64,000 nt of DNA from Arthrobacter sp. Marseille-P9274 (GCF_946892675.1 NZ_CAMPOV010000001.1:594033-658032), one strand, 5' to 3'; counted from the first letter of the stretch, positions 18,553 to 26,730 are shown. Numbers and translations are program-made. Notes: generated by a model not told the origin, from the sequence alone.

Positions 18553-19230
18553 ATGACAACTTCGGGGAAGCCCGGCGTCCTTTTTGACGTCGACGGGACG
18601 CTGACGGACACAACCTACCTGCACACGCTCGCCTGGTGGCACGCGTTCCGGCAGCAGGACGTGCTGGTGCCCATGGCGTTCATCCACCGCGCGGTGGGGA
18701 TGGGCGCCGACAAGCTGATGGACCACCTGCTCGGCGAGGACCGGGACCGCACCCTGGACTCCGTCATGGAGGACTCGCATGCCGCGGTCTTCTCCACCTA
18801 CTGGTCGTCCGTCCGCGCTTTCGACGGAGCCAAGGACCTGCTCCTGCGCTGCGCCGGTTCCGGGCTGACCGTGGTGCTCGCCTCCTCTGCCACACGCAAG
18901 GAGCTGGACGTGCTCACCGCGGCCCTGGGTGCGGACGATGCCATCGCCGCGGCCACCAGCGCCTCCGACGCGAAGCAAAGCAAGCCGGCGCCCGACATTC
19001 TCGAGGCCGCCCTGGCCGCGGGCGGCCTGCGGGCCGGCGACTGCCTGTACGTCGGCGACACCGTGTGGGACGTCCAGGCCGCGCAGCAGTTGGGCATGCC
19101 GACCATCGGGCTCACCTGCGGCGGCACCAGCGGCGCCGAGCTGCGGGAAGCCGGCGCTGCGGAAATCTACCGGGACCCGAAGGAGCTCGTGGCAGCGTTC
19201 GACACCAGCCTGCTCGGCAGGCTGGCTTAG
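18553..19230 (+). CDS. HAD-superfamily phosphatase (phosphoglycolate phosphatase-like)
   Basis: 225-residue cytosolic hydrolase with all four HAD motifs: nucleophile and acid in VLFDVDGTLTD, motif II Ser in VVLASSAT, motif III Lys in KQSKPAPDI and motif IV acids in CLYVGDTVWDV. A helical cap lies between motifs I and II (WWHAFRQQDVLVPMAFIHRAVG), as in subfamily I phosphatases such as Gph. Substrate is not predictable. Its TAG stop lies inside a 4-base TTAG overlap with the convergent TetR gene. Confidence 0.88.
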   Translation: MTTSGKPGVLFDVDGTLTDTTYLHTLAWWHAFRQQDVLVPMAFIHRAVGMGADKLMDHLLGEDRDRTLDSVMEDSHAAVFSTYWSSVRAFDGAKDLLLRCAGSGLTVVLASSATRKELDVLTAALGADDAIAAATSASDAKQSKPAPDILEAALAAGGLRAGDCLYVGDTVWDVQAAQQLGMPTIGLTCGGTSGAELREAGAAEIYRDPKELVAAFDTSLLGRLA

Positions 19231-19937
19231 GCCCGGCTCGCCGCCGCCCCCAACCCCGCCAGCTGCACCAGTGTGTCCAGCTGCTGCTCGAACAGCTCCC
19301 CGGGGCGGGTCAGCGTTCCGCCGTACTGCCCGAACACCTCGAAGCTCACCGCGCCGAAGAGCGTGGCCCAGACCTGCAGCCAACGGCTAACGACGGCGGC
19401 GGGCGCTTCCAGCGCGTACTCGCCCCGGATTGCCTCGAGGTCCTGTGCCAGCTGCTTGGGGAGCGGACCTTCCTCCGGCACCGCAAGGGCTCCGGCCCGC
19501 CAGGCGGCTTCAGCAATCGCCACCAGCGCCAGCACAACGCGCGTCCCCGGCCCGGTAGTCCGCTCCGACGGCGCTTCGTAGCCGGGTACCGGACTGCCAA
19601 ACAGCAGCGCGTAGCGCGCCGGCTCCCGCAGGGCCCAGCCGCGGACGGCCCGCGCCAGCGCCCGGAGCCTTCCGGGAAAGTCCGCTGCGGGCAGCCCGCC
19701 CACCGCCTCGTCGACCGCGTCGCCCAGCTCGTCGTAAGCGTCGACCACCAGCAGGGTCAGCAGCTCGTCCCGGCTCTTGACGTACCGGTAGACCGCAGAG
19801 GAGACGACGCCAAGGTCACGGGCCACCGCCCGGAGCGAGAGCGCCGCCGCACCGTGGGAGGCCAGATGCTCGCGGCCGATCCGGACGATATCGCCAATCG
19901 TTCGTTCGCGGGCGCGTTCGCGCGGGGTGCCGGACAT
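19227..19937 (-). CDS. TetR-family regulator (WHG-domain type)
   Basis: 236 residues. N-terminal TetR helix-turn-helix: GDIVRIGREHLASHGAAALSLRAVARDLGVVSSAVYRYVKSRDELL. The C-terminal ligand domain has the WHG-type region (ARYALLFGSPVPGY, VVSRWLQVWATLFGAVSFEVFGQY). It is divergent from the epimerase-like gene, and the 135-base intergenic region holds two AGAGC/GCTCT inverted repeats that are its probable operators, implying autorepression and repression of the neighbour. Ligand unknown. Confidence 0.9.
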   Translation of the reverse strand: MSGTPRERARERTIGDIVRIGREHLASHGAAALSLRAVARDLGVVSSAVYRYVKSRDELLTLLVVDAYDELGDAVDEAVGGLPAADFPGRLRALARAVRGWALREPARYALLFGSPVPGYEAPSERTTGPGTRVVLALVAIAEAAWRAGALAVPEEGPLPKQLAQDLEAIRGEYALEAPAAVVSRWLQVWATLFGAVSFEVFGQYGGTLTRPGELFEQQLDTLVQLAGLGAAASRA

Positions 19938-19977
19938 GGCTCCACCTTGGCCTCAAGAGAGAGCGCTGTCAACTTTC

Positions 19978-19992
19978 AAGAGCACTGCTCTT
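19978..19992. promoter_or_regulatory. TetR operator 1 (AAGAGC-ACT-GCTCTT)
   Basis: Perfect 6+3+6 inverted repeat in the TetR/epimerase intergenic region. Its right arm merges with TTGACA at 19991-19996, which can serve as a -35 for the plus-strand gene; a mirror TGTCAA lies just left and can serve the minus-strand promoter. A repressor bound here would block both. Confidence 0.75.
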
Positions 19993-20024
19993 GACATTGA
20001 CGGACGCACCCGCGATCGTGAAAG

Positions 20025-20041
20025 AGAGAGCAGCGCTCTCT
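20025..20041. promoter_or_regulatory. TetR operator 2 (AGAGAGC-AGC-GCTCTCT)
   Basis: Perfect 7+3+7 inverted repeat, sharing the AGAGC-N3-GCTCT core with operator 1 and lying near the expected transcription start of the epimerase-like gene. A third, degenerate copy without spacer (AGAGAGCGCTGTC) begins at 19958 near the TetR start. Confidence 0.78.
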
Positions 20042-20072
20042 AACCTCCGGCCCCAAGGAACAGGAAGACCTC

Positions 20073-21020
20073 ATGCCGCAGCTACAGATCGTCACCGGAG
20101 CAGGACCCGTCGGCTGGACCATCGCCGAACAGCTGGCGGCGCAGGGCCACCCGGTCCGCGTGCTGACCCGCTCGGGCTCCGGCCTCGAACATCCGCTGGT
20201 CGAACGGCGGTCCGTCGACGTCTCGCAGCCGGACCTGCTCGAAGCCGAGTTCGACGGGGCCGCCGCCGTTTTCCACTGCATCCACGGCAGCGCCTACAGT
20301 GCCCGGGCCTGGGCCGCCGAATTACCCGCCGCCGAACAGGCGGTACTTGGCGCGGCCGGTGCGGCGGGCGCCGTCGTCGTATTCCCCGAAAGCCTCTACT
20401 CGTACGACCGGCCGCAACCGGCCATGGCGGAAGACAGCCCGCGCGCCGCCGCCGGCGGCAAGCGCGGCATCCGCACGCAGCTGCTCAAGGCCCGGGAGGC
20501 CTCGGACACACCGACGGTCAGCGTGGCCGCCTCTGACTTCTTCGGTCCGCGGGTCCGCAACGCCCATGCCGGCGAGCGCATGGTGCCGGCGGTCCTGGCG
20601 GGAAAGACCGTCCGGGTCATGGGCCGGCCCGATATGCCGCATTCGTTCACCTATGTCCCGGACCTGGCCGCGGCGATGATCCGCGCTGCGCAACAGCCGG
20701 GCGTGTGGAACTCGGTGCTGCATGCCCCGACCGTCCCGGCCCTGACGCAGGAAGGCCTCGTCCGGGTCTTTGCCGATGCAGCCGGCGTCGCGGCGCCGAG
20801 AGTGGGTTCGCTGCCGGGCTGGCTGATCCGCACCCTGGGAATCGCGCTTCCCGATCTGCGCGAGCTGGCAGAAACCCTCTATCAGTTCGAGGAGCCGTTC
20901 GTGCTGGAGTCGGGCCACACACAGTCGGTGCTCGGGCTTACGCCAACGCCACTGGCCGATGCCGCCGCCGAGACCGTGAGCTGGTGGCGGGCGGAGCTCC
21001 CCCGGCCCTCAGCGGCATGA
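20073..21020 (+). CDS. NAD-dependent epimerase/dehydratase-like (atypical SDR) protein
   Basis: 315 residues, extended short-chain dehydrogenase fold. The cofactor loop is modified to IVTGAGPVGWTIAEQLAAQG (GxGxxG type) and followed by RVLTRSG. An intact active-site Tyr-x3-Lys is not obvious: the region VVFPESLYSYDRP and later GKRGIRTQLLKARE carry Tyr and Lys separately. Similar proteins are annotated as NAD-dependent epimerases or atypical reductases. The ribosome site AGGAAG lies six bases before the ATG. It is divergent from the TetR gene and probably induced when the repressor binds a small organic compound. Confidence 0.82.
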   Translation: MPQLQIVTGAGPVGWTIAEQLAAQGHPVRVLTRSGSGLEHPLVERRSVDVSQPDLLEAEFDGAAAVFHCIHGSAYSARAWAAELPAAEQAVLGAAGAAGAVVVFPESLYSYDRPQPAMAEDSPRAAAGGKRGIRTQLLKAREASDTPTVSVAASDFFGPRVRNAHAGERMVPAVLAGKTVRVMGRPDMPHSFTYVPDLAAAMIRAAQQPGVWNSVLHAPTVPALTQEGLVRVFADAAGVAAPRVGSLPGWLIRTLGIALPDLRELAETLYQFEEPFVLESGHTQSVLGLTPTPLADAAAETVSWWRAELPRPSAA

Positions 21021-21050
21021 TTGTCCGGCCCTCGGCATGCGGCGTATCCT
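21021..21050 (+). promoter_or_regulatory. candidate promoter TTGTCC-N18-TATCCT
   Basis: A -35-like TTGTCC at 21021-21026 and -10-like TATCCT at 21045-21050 lie about 70 bases upstream of the small proline-rich reading frame. It is the only promoter-like pair seen in this intergenic stretch. Confidence 0.4.
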
Positions 21051-21118
21051 GACAGCACGCGGGCACCCGGTGCCCGGACCATCCCCCAGCCGGCCATCGC
21101 AGAGTCAAGGGGCCGAAC

Positions 21119-21514
21119 ATGACCATCCCCCAGCCGCCGCCCGAGCCCAGCCCGGATCCCACTTCGCCGCAGCCGCCGCCGGGCGGACCGGAGCCCGTTG
21201 AACCCGAGCCCTTCCCGAACCCGGGACCGGATCCGGTTGCGCCGGACCTTTCCGGACCCGGGCCCGAACCAGGCACTCCGGGCGGGAACCGCCGCCTCGC
21301 CCTCGCCGGTCCGGCCCCGGCCCGCTGCCGATACCCGAGCCCGGCCCCTTGGTGCCGCGCGGCATCCCCGCCCCGAGCAGCGCTGAGCCTCCGGCATGGG
21401 CAGCCCGGGCCCCGCCGCGGAAACGGATCGTTAAAGAAAATATCGGGCGCGCCCTCACCGGTCCTTGTCCCCATTGACCCTTACCGGCTGGTCCGGCAGG
21501 CCCCCTGCTGCTGA
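21119..21514 (+). CDS. proline-rich small protein, probably frameshifted
   Basis: The frame starts MTIPQPPPEPSPDP with an AAGGGG-like ribosome site and stays rich in Pro/Glu/Gly to about residue 55 (GPGPEPGTPGG). From there this frame turns Arg/Ala/Cys-rich, while another frame beginning at 21286 continues in the same proline-rich style (PLPIPEPGPLVPRGIPAP) into a basic tail (PPRKRIVKENIGRAL) and stops at 21477. A single-base change in the GGGCGGG run near 21280 would join them. It could be a real gene with a frameshift or an error in the sequence, or no gene at all. Function unknown. Confidence 0.4.
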   Translation: MTIPQPPPEPSPDPTSPQPPPGGPEPVEPEPFPNPGPDPVAPDLSGPGPEPGTPGGNRRLALAGPAPARCRYPSPAPWCRAASPPRAALSLRHGQPGPRRGNGSLKKISGAPSPVLVPIDPYRLVRQAPCC

Positions 21515-21671
21515 AGCGTCGGGCGCGCCCGGATTCCAGCTTCCCGCCCGAGGCAATCGGCCAATAGGGCTAAAGGTCCCGCCTCCGCTCTGCTAGCCTG
21601 CCAGTAACGACGGCGGTCCTGGGCTTTGGGGGGCTGTCCAACGTCTGTCGTGCGGCCACAGGAGGTGGATC

Positions 21672-23318
21672 ATGGCGCCGTGGAGGGTGCGGGATTCCAA
21701 TGATCTGGCGCGCGCGGAACACCATATCCAGGAACTGATTTCGGCCATCGTCTCCATCGCCGAGAACCACAGCCTTGGGACGATCCTGGAACAGGTGGTG
21801 CAGGCGGCGTGCACGCTGGTGGACGCGCGGTACGGCGCCCTAGGAGTGGTTTCCAGCGGCCAGGTCCTGGAAAACTTCATCACCGTCGGCATGACGCAGG
21901 AGGAGATCGAGCGGATCGGGCATCTCCCCGTCGGGCATGGCGTGCTGGGCCTGCTGATCCGCGATCCGAAGCCGATCAGGATGCATGATCTTGGCAAGCA
22001 TCCCGACTCCTATGGCTTTCCCCCGAACCACCCGCCGATGAACTCGTTCCTGGGCGTTCCGATCCGTGTCTCGGGGAAGATCATCGGCAATCTGTATTTG
22101 ACCGAGAAGCGTGGCGGCGGCGACTTCACCGAGGAGGACCAGGAACTGGTCGTCGCCCTGGCCGCGGCCGCCGGCGTTGCGGTCAATAACGCCCGGCTGT
22201 TCGCCGAATCGGAACGCCGCGAGCAGTGGCTCGAAGCCTCCATGGCCGTCGGCGCGGAGGTCTCGTCCAAGACAGCCGACGCGGCCGATATCATCGTCCG
22301 GCAGGTCCTGGCCGTGTCCGGCTGGGCCTGGGCCGGAATCGGCTTCCCGCCCGAGAACGGCGGCCAACTCCGCTTTGCCGCCGTTGGGGGCGAGCTGGCC
22401 GGAGCATCCGGCCCGCCGGAACTCACCTTGCCTTCGCCGGTCCTGTCGTCCCTCTGGGACCTGGAGGAACCGGCGGTCCTCGACGATGCCACGAAGTTCC
22501 TCGGCGAGGAACTCGGCTCGAACCTGGGGCCGTTGCTGCTGACACCGATCTGCCCGTTGGAAGGACCAACGGGTGTGCTCGTCCTTGGCCGCAAGCGCAA
22601 TACCGGCCCGGTGCCCGGCGTCGACCATAAGATGAGCACCGTCTACTGCACCCACGCCGCGCTGGCCTTGGACTCCGCGCGGAGCCAGCGGCTGCGGGAG
22701 GAATTGGTGGTCTTCGAGGACCGCGACCGGATCGCCCGGGATCTTCATGACGTGGTCATCCAACGGCTCTTTGCCGCAGGCCTGAACCTGCAGATACTGC
22801 GCCGCTATACTGCGGGCGAAGCCGTGCAGGACAGGATTAGTGCCCTCGCGTCGGACCTGGATGACACCATCCGCCAACTGCGGGATACCATCTACTCGCT
22901 TAAACCAACCGGCACCGGGGAACTGCTCAGCAGCCGGATCCTCCAAACCGTGCAGAATACGGTGAAGTCAATGCCGTTCTCCCCGCGGGTCCGAATGGAA
23001 GGCCGGGTCGACGGGCCGGTGCCCGAAGGCGTGGCCGCCCATCTGCTGGCCGTACTGACCGAGGCGCTGAGCAATGCCATCCGGCACGCCAGCGCCACAG
23101 CCATCGACGTGGTGGTTTCGGTCCACGAAGAAGCCGCCGGTGGACCGGCATCCGTGGAGCTGCTGGTCCAGGATAACGGCTCCGGGATCAGCGGTGAGAT
23201 CCGCAGCAGCGGTCTGGCCAACATAGAGCAGCGCGCCGTCCTGCTGGGCGGCTCCTTGGAGCTGGTCAGCGGGCCCGGCCGGGGAACCCTTGTCCGCTGG
23301 CAGGTGCCGCTGGCCTAA
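21672..23318 (+). CDS. GAF-domain sensor histidine kinase, DevS/DosS-like
   Basis: 548-residue cytosolic kinase. Two GAF domains (about 30-175 and 195-340), then HisKA_3 with the phosphorylated His in RDRIARDLHDVVIQRLF near residue 359, and an HATPase domain (AVLTEALSNAIRHASA, VQDNGSGI, GLANIEQRAVLLGGSLEL). GAF-1 contains GFPPNHPPMNSFLGVPIRV, which aligns with the FPPYHPPM segment of mycobacterial DevS; the His there is the expected heme ligand (from family knowledge). It would sense O2, NO or CO, or redox state. AGGAGGT precedes the ATG. Its stop overlaps that of the convergent response regulator, the likely partner. Confidence 0.9.
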   Translation: MAPWRVRDSNDLARAEHHIQELISAIVSIAENHSLGTILEQVVQAACTLVDARYGALGVVSSGQVLENFITVGMTQEEIERIGHLPVGHGVLGLLIRDPKPIRMHDLGKHPDSYGFPPNHPPMNSFLGVPIRVSGKIIGNLYLTEKRGGGDFTEEDQELVVALAAAAGVAVNNARLFAESERREQWLEASMAVGAEVSSKTADAADIIVRQVLAVSGWAWAGIGFPPENGGQLRFAAVGGELAGASGPPELTLPSPVLSSLWDLEEPAVLDDATKFLGEELGSNLGPLLLTPICPLEGPTGVLVLGRKRNTGPVPGVDHKMSTVYCTHAALALDSARSQRLREELVVFEDRDRIARDLHDVVIQRLFAAGLNLQILRRYTAGEAVQDRISALASDLDDTIRQLRDTIYSLKPTGTGELLSSRILQTVQNTVKSMPFSPRVRMEGRVDGPVPEGVAAHLLAVLTEALSNAIRHASATAIDVVVSVHEEAAGGPASVELLVQDNGSGISGEIRSSGLANIEQRAVLLGGSLELVSGPGRGTLVRWQVPLA

Positions 23319-24016
23319 AAGTCGTACAGGTTTCCCGAGACGGGTCCGTCCGCCCCGTGCTTGGCAACGTAGACGGCGGCCTGCGTGCGGCGTTCGAAGC
23401 CAAGTTTGGCAAGGACGGAGGAAACGTAGTTCTTCACGGTCTTCTCCGCAAGGAACATCTCCTCGCTGATCTGCTTATTGGTCAGGCCTTGGCCGATCAG
23501 TCCCAGGATCCGCTGCTCCTGCGGACTGAGGTCCTCCATGCGGGGGTCGACGGCGCCGGGTTTCGTCATGCCTTCGACCACCCGGGACTCGATGCCCGGA
23601 TCGAACAGGGTTTCGCCGGCGGCGGCGCGGCGCAGCGCGGCGACCAGGTCATTGCCGCTGATCTGTTTGAGGACGTACCCCACCGCGCCGGCGAGGACAG
23701 CGCTGCGCAGGGACCGCTCGTCGTCGTAACTGGTCAGGATCAGGCAGCGCAGCGAAGGGTCGATGGAACGGACGTCCCGGCAGACTTCGATCCCCGTCCC
23801 GTCCGGCAGGCGGACATCGAGCACGGCCACGTCGGGGTGCAGCGCGGGGATCATCTTGGTGGCTTCCCGCGCGGAACCGGTCTGGCCGACGATCTCGAAG
23901 CCTTCGCCCTCCAGCAGGTCCTGCAGGCCTCTCCGGACGACCTCATGGTCGTCCAGGATGAAAATCCGCAGCCGCTTGGTGTCGTCCCTTGCGGCCTGAT
24001 CCGATGGCAGCTTCAC
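23315..24016 (-). CDS. NarL/LuxR-family response regulator, DevR-like
   Basis: About 233 residues. Receiver domain: LRIFILDDHEVVRRGLQDLLEGEGF, phospho-acceptor Asp in VAVLDVRLPDGTG, conserved Lys in GYVLKQISG. C-terminal LuxR-type helix-turn-helix: LSPQEQRILGLIGQGLTNKQISEEMFLAEKTVKNYVSSVLAKLGFERRTQA, close to the DevR output domain. GTG at 24016 is preferred because GGAGGGGAGAGG precedes it; the frame is open to 24175. It converges on the DevS-like kinase with a 4-base stop overlap (CTAA), an unusual arrangement for a cognate pair. Confidence 0.9.
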   Translation of the reverse strand: MKLPSDQAARDDTKRLRIFILDDHEVVRRGLQDLLEGEGFEIVGQTGSAREATKMIPALHPDVAVLDVRLPDGTGIEVCRDVRSIDPSLRCLILTSYDDERSLRSAVLAGAVGYVLKQISGNDLVAALRRAAAGETLFDPGIESRVVEGMTKPGAVDPRMEDLSPQEQRILGLIGQGLTNKQISEEMFLAEKTVKNYVSSVLAKLGFERRTQAAVYVAKHGADGPVSGNLYDF

Positions 24017-24281
24017 GAAATAACGCCTCTCCCCTCCCGCAGCGCGGCTTCCCGGCTTCCCCACTAACCCGGCCGGGTGCTGGCGCCATCCTTGACCATC
24101 TTCCCGTTCGATGTGATCCAAGACAAGGTATGAAGGTCCCGTGAGCTTGCGCCGTCCTTCGAAGCATCCGCGCATGACGATCCGGACCGCGGCGCAAGGA
24201 GCCGCGGATTTTCATGCACGGAGCGCACGTAGGAAGCGTACATTTAGAGGTACGGCGCAACGCTCTTCCTTGGAGGTCGAC

Positions 24282-24566
24282 ATGTCCCTGTCGGACGAAG
24301 AAAAACAACGGCTGGCCAGCCTCGGGCGCCAGTTGGAAGAGGAAGACCCGCGCCTCGCTAAATCCCTCTCCGGGAACGGACTCAGGTTCTTCGGATTCAC
24401 CATCGGGCCCGGCGTCCTCGTGGCGCTGGCCGGCGCGCTGCTGCTCTTTGTGGGGATCGCCGGCAACTCGCTGCTGCTGGCCATGCTCGGCATCATCGCC
24501 CTGTGCGCCGGGCTGATGGTTTCCGCCGCCGACTGGTTCCGCACCCACAGGCGGCACCGCCACTGA
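24282..24566 (+). CDS. DUF3040 membrane protein
   Basis: 94 residues, typical actinobacterial DUF3040: N-terminal MSLSDEEKQRLASLGRQLEE and EDPRLAKSL, then two transmembrane helices (GPGVLVALAGALLLFVGIAG and LLLAMLGIIALCAGLMV) and a basic His-rich tail. Start ATG 24282 has a GGAGGT site. Function unknown; the gene is divergent from the response regulator. A GGGACC half-site similar to DevR-box halves lies upstream near 24130. Confidence 0.85.
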   Translation: MSLSDEEKQRLASLGRQLEEEDPRLAKSLSGNGLRFFGFTIGPGVLVALAGALLLFVGIAGNSLLLAMLGIIALCAGLMVSAADWFRTHRRHRH

Positions 24567-24602
24567 CGCGCGAGGCACCACCGCTGGTCCTGCGCACGCG
24601 TG

Positions 24603-24640
24603 CTGCCGGCCCGGCTGCGGTCAGCAAGCCGGGCCAGCAG
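24603..24640. terminator. bidirectional hairpin between DUF3040 and hsp20 genes
   Basis: Arms 24603-24616 and 24627-24640 pair over 14 positions with one mismatch (core GGCCCGGCT), loop of 10 bases. It lies between two converging genes. Confidence 0.65.
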
Positions 24641-24749
24641 GATGAATCAGATCAATCCGCGCGGACGGGTCCGCAGGTCAGGCTGACCGCGGGCCCGGAC
24701 ACACGCGTTCCCGGGGCGCCGGGGCCGAACCGCACCGCTCGGCAGCTCG

Positions 24750-25187
24750 CTAGCCGCGCGTGATGTGGATCTTGCGGGCCGGTTCCTGCTCCGTTTCGGG
24801 CGGCAGCGGTGCCCGGACCTCCAGCACCCCGTCGCGGTAGGTAGCCGAGATATCCTCGTTCCTCACGCCCTTGGGCAGCGGAATGCTGCGCGAGAACGAG
24901 CCGTACCGGAACTCGGACCGGTAGCGGTCCTTGCCCTTCTCCTCTTTCCGCTCCTGCCGCTCCGCGCGGATGTGCAGGTGCTCCTCCGCGACGGAAATAT
25001 CAACATCCTGCTCCGGATCGATGCCCGGAAGCTCCGCACGGACCACCAGGGTGTTCCCGTCCACCAGTTCCTCAACACGGATGGCAGAGGATTCCAAGTC
25101 CCCTTCGAACATGCGGCGCAGTGGCTCCATCATTTCGAAGGGCGAGCGCCGCAGGTCGAAAGAGGGCCGCTTGAAAACTTCATTCAT
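24750..25187 (-). CDS. Hsp20/alpha-crystallin small heat shock protein
   Basis: 145 residues. N-terminal arm with FDLRRSPFEMMEPLRRMF; alpha-crystallin domain from about 45 (ALVVRAELPGIDPEQDVDISV is the typical region, here NTLVVRAELPGIDPEQ), SEFRYGSFSRSIPLPKGV and the terminal GVLEVRAPLP motif. ATP-independent holdase for unfolding proteins. Start ATG 25187 has a GAGGAG site. An inverted repeat GTGCGG-N6-CCGCAC about 25 bases upstream may be regulatory; I see no HAIR-type HspR site. Confidence 0.93.
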   Translation of the reverse strand: MNEVFKRPSFDLRRSPFEMMEPLRRMFEGDLESSAIRVEELVDGNTLVVRAELPGIDPEQDVDISVAEEHLHIRAERQERKEEKGKDRYRSEFRYGSFSRSIPLPKGVRNEDISATYRDGVLEVRAPLPPETEQEPARKIHITRG

Positions 25188-25210
25188 TTCTAGCTCCTCA
25201 CGTCAGGACA

Positions 25211-25228
25211 GTGCGGTTGGGGCCGCAC
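25211..25228. repeat. inverted repeat upstream of hsp20
   Basis: GTGCGG (25211-25216) and CCGCAC (25223-25228) flank six bases just in front of the hsp20 gene. On the minus strand a TTGACC hexamer lies upstream of it, so the repeat falls in the promoter region and could be an operator. Confidence 0.4.
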
Positions 25229-25325
25229 AAGGTCAAGACTTCCAGCCGGTCGGACGCGCCGCAAGGGCATAAGGCGACGCCCCGGACGGGCTCTCGTACG
25301 CCGCCGATGACCGGCGCGGCCGCCC

Positions 25326-25574
25326 TCAGGCGTACCAGAACCAGCCGGGCGGTTCCCAGCCGTCCGGGACCGCGTGTGCGGAAAACTGGCCGCATTCGAT
25401 GCAGGTATAGCTGGCCTCGGCCGGCTTGGCGGCGCCGGCCGTCAGCACTCGGGCCGGGACAAACTCCTCGTAGACCAGGAATTCATCGCTCCCGCAGGCC
25501 TCACAAAATGGACGCTGCGGGGTGGCCAGGCGGATCGGTCCGGACTGCGACGGGCGGGTTGTCAGGAAGGGCAT
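25326..25574 (-). CDS. small zinc-ribbon protein
   Basis: 82 residues with two CxxC knuckles: RPFCEACGSDEF and SYTCIECGQFSAH, separated by about 30 residues, and a Trp/Gly-rich end (GWEPPGWFWYA). This is a zinc-ribbon arrangement. ATG 25574 with GGAGCG is chosen over the upstream ATG at 25664. Function unknown; nucleic-acid or protein binding is possible. Confidence 0.7.
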   Translation of the reverse strand: MPFLTTRPSQSGPIRLATPQRPFCEACGSDEFLVYEEFVPARVLTAGAAKPAEASYTCIECGQFSAHAVPDGWEPPGWFWYA

Positions 25575-25688
25575 CTTCGCTCCAATGATGAGTCCATGAA
25601 TTTCGTGCTGGGGATGAACCAGCCGCCCACGCTTCGACCGGTCCTTGTCACGTCGTTTAAGCATGTAACGGAACTGTGACGGCGGGGA

Positions 25689-25702
25689 GGGCCTTAAGTC
25701 CC
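25689..25702. promoter_or_regulatory. candidate DevR/DosR-type box (GGGCCTTAAGTCCC)
   Basis: Differs at one position from the palindromic DosR core GGGACTTAAGTCCC known from mycobacteria. It lies between the divergent zinc-ribbon and gluQ genes, 1.7 kb from the DevR-like regulator gene. Recognition by that regulator is inference. Confidence 0.45.
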
Positions 25703-25749
25703 GCCGCCTTCACCGGGGCCTCCCGGCACAGGCACCGGGAGCCGCTTTG

Positions 25750-25755
25750 TAGACT
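25750..25755 (+). promoter_or_regulatory. -10 hexamer TAGACT for leaderless gluQ
   Basis: TAGACT ends seven bases before the GTG at 25763, the spacing expected if transcription starts at the start codon. No ribosome site is present. The -35 is weak. Confidence 0.5.
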
Positions 25756-25762
25756 AGTGACC

Positions 25763-26680
25763 GTGCCCCAGACCCACCGCGGCGCCGGCCGCTTCGCCCC
25801 CAGCCCGTCGGGCGATCTGCATGTGGGGAACCTGCGCACCGCCGTCCTCGCCTGGCTGTTCGCCCGCAGCACCGGCCGCCGCTTCCTGCTCCGGATAGAA
25901 GACCTGGACCGCGCCCGCGCGGGAGCCGAAGCCGCGCAGCTAGCCGACCTCACCGCCGTCGGACTCGATTGGGACGGCGACGTGGCCCGCCAGACGGACC
26001 GCATGCCCCGCTACCGACGCGCCGTGGTGCAGCTGGCAGAGGCCGGACTGGTCTACGAATGCTTCTGCACCCGACGGGAGATCTCCGAGGCCCCGAGCGC
26101 TCCGCACGCGCCGGCGGGCGCCTACCCCGGGACGTGCCGCAACCTCACGGACCGCGAACGGGAACGACGGCGGCAGGAACGTCCCGCGGCCCTGCGGCTG
26201 AGGGCCTCGGTCACCGAGTACACCGTGACCGACGAGCTGCACGGAGACTTCACCGGCACCGTGGACGACTTTGTCCTGCTGCGCAATGACGGCGTCCCCG
26301 CCTACAACCTCGCCGTGGTCGTCGACGATGCCGAGCAGGGCATCGACCAGGTGGTGCGCGGGGACGACCTGCTCAGCTCGGCCCCGCGCCAGGCTTACCT
26401 CGCCTCGCTGCTGGGGCTGCCGGGCCCGCACTACGCGCACGTACCGCTGGCGCTGAATGAACACCACCGGCGGCTCGCCAAACGCGACGGCGCCGTCACC
26501 CTCGCATCCCTGGCCCTGGCCGGGCTCGGCGCCGAGGACGTGCGGCACCTCATCCTGGCCTCGCTCGGCCTCCCGCCGGGAACGCTGGCGGACGCGCTGC
26601 CGTCCTTCGATCCGGCACGGCTCCCGCGGGAACCCTGGATCTTCGACCCGCCTTCACTGACGGATCGAGGACGCGGCTGA
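25763..26680 (+). CDS. gluQ: glutamyl-Q tRNA(Asp) synthetase
   Basis: Truncated glutamyl-tRNA synthetase paralogue, about 305 residues, lacking the anticodon-binding domain. It attaches glutamate to the queuosine base of tRNA(Asp). Motifs: [20 protein letters not shown] (HIGH-like), [14 protein letters not shown], zinc ligands in ECFCTRREI and AYPGTCRNL, and the KMSKS-like [10 protein letters not shown]. Start GTG 25763 is preferred for a leaderless message; GTG 25757 in the same frame is the alternative. Normal length for GluQ. The neighbouring genes give no functional link. Confidence 0.93.
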   Translation: MPQTHRGAGRFAPSPSGDLHVGNLRTAVLAWLFARSTGRRFLLRIEDLDRARAGAEAAQLADLTAVGLDWDGDVARQTDRMPRYRRAVVQLAEAGLVYECFCTRREISEAPSAPHAPAGAYPGTCRNLTDRERERRRQERPAALRLRASVTEYTVTDELHGDFTGTVDDFVLLRNDGVPAYNLAVVVDDAEQGIDQVVRGDDLLSSAPRQAYLASLLGLPGPHYAHVPLALNEHHRRLAKRDGAVTLASLALAGLGAEDVRHLILASLGLPPGTLADALPSFDPARLPREPWIFDPPSLTDRGRG

Positions 26681-26730
26681 TCCGGGCGCGGCGGGGCCGG
26701 CACCTGGCTTCTTGGAAGCCGGCAAAGGGC

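Noticed and set aside
25188-25260. HAIR (HspR) operator at hsp20
   Set aside because: No CTTGAGT-N7-ACTCAAG-like sequence; only an unrelated GTGCGG/CCGCAC repeat.
26690-26730. Terminator between gluQ and hmp
   Set aside because: Only a 6-bp GGCTTC/GAAGCC stem could be found; too weak to call.
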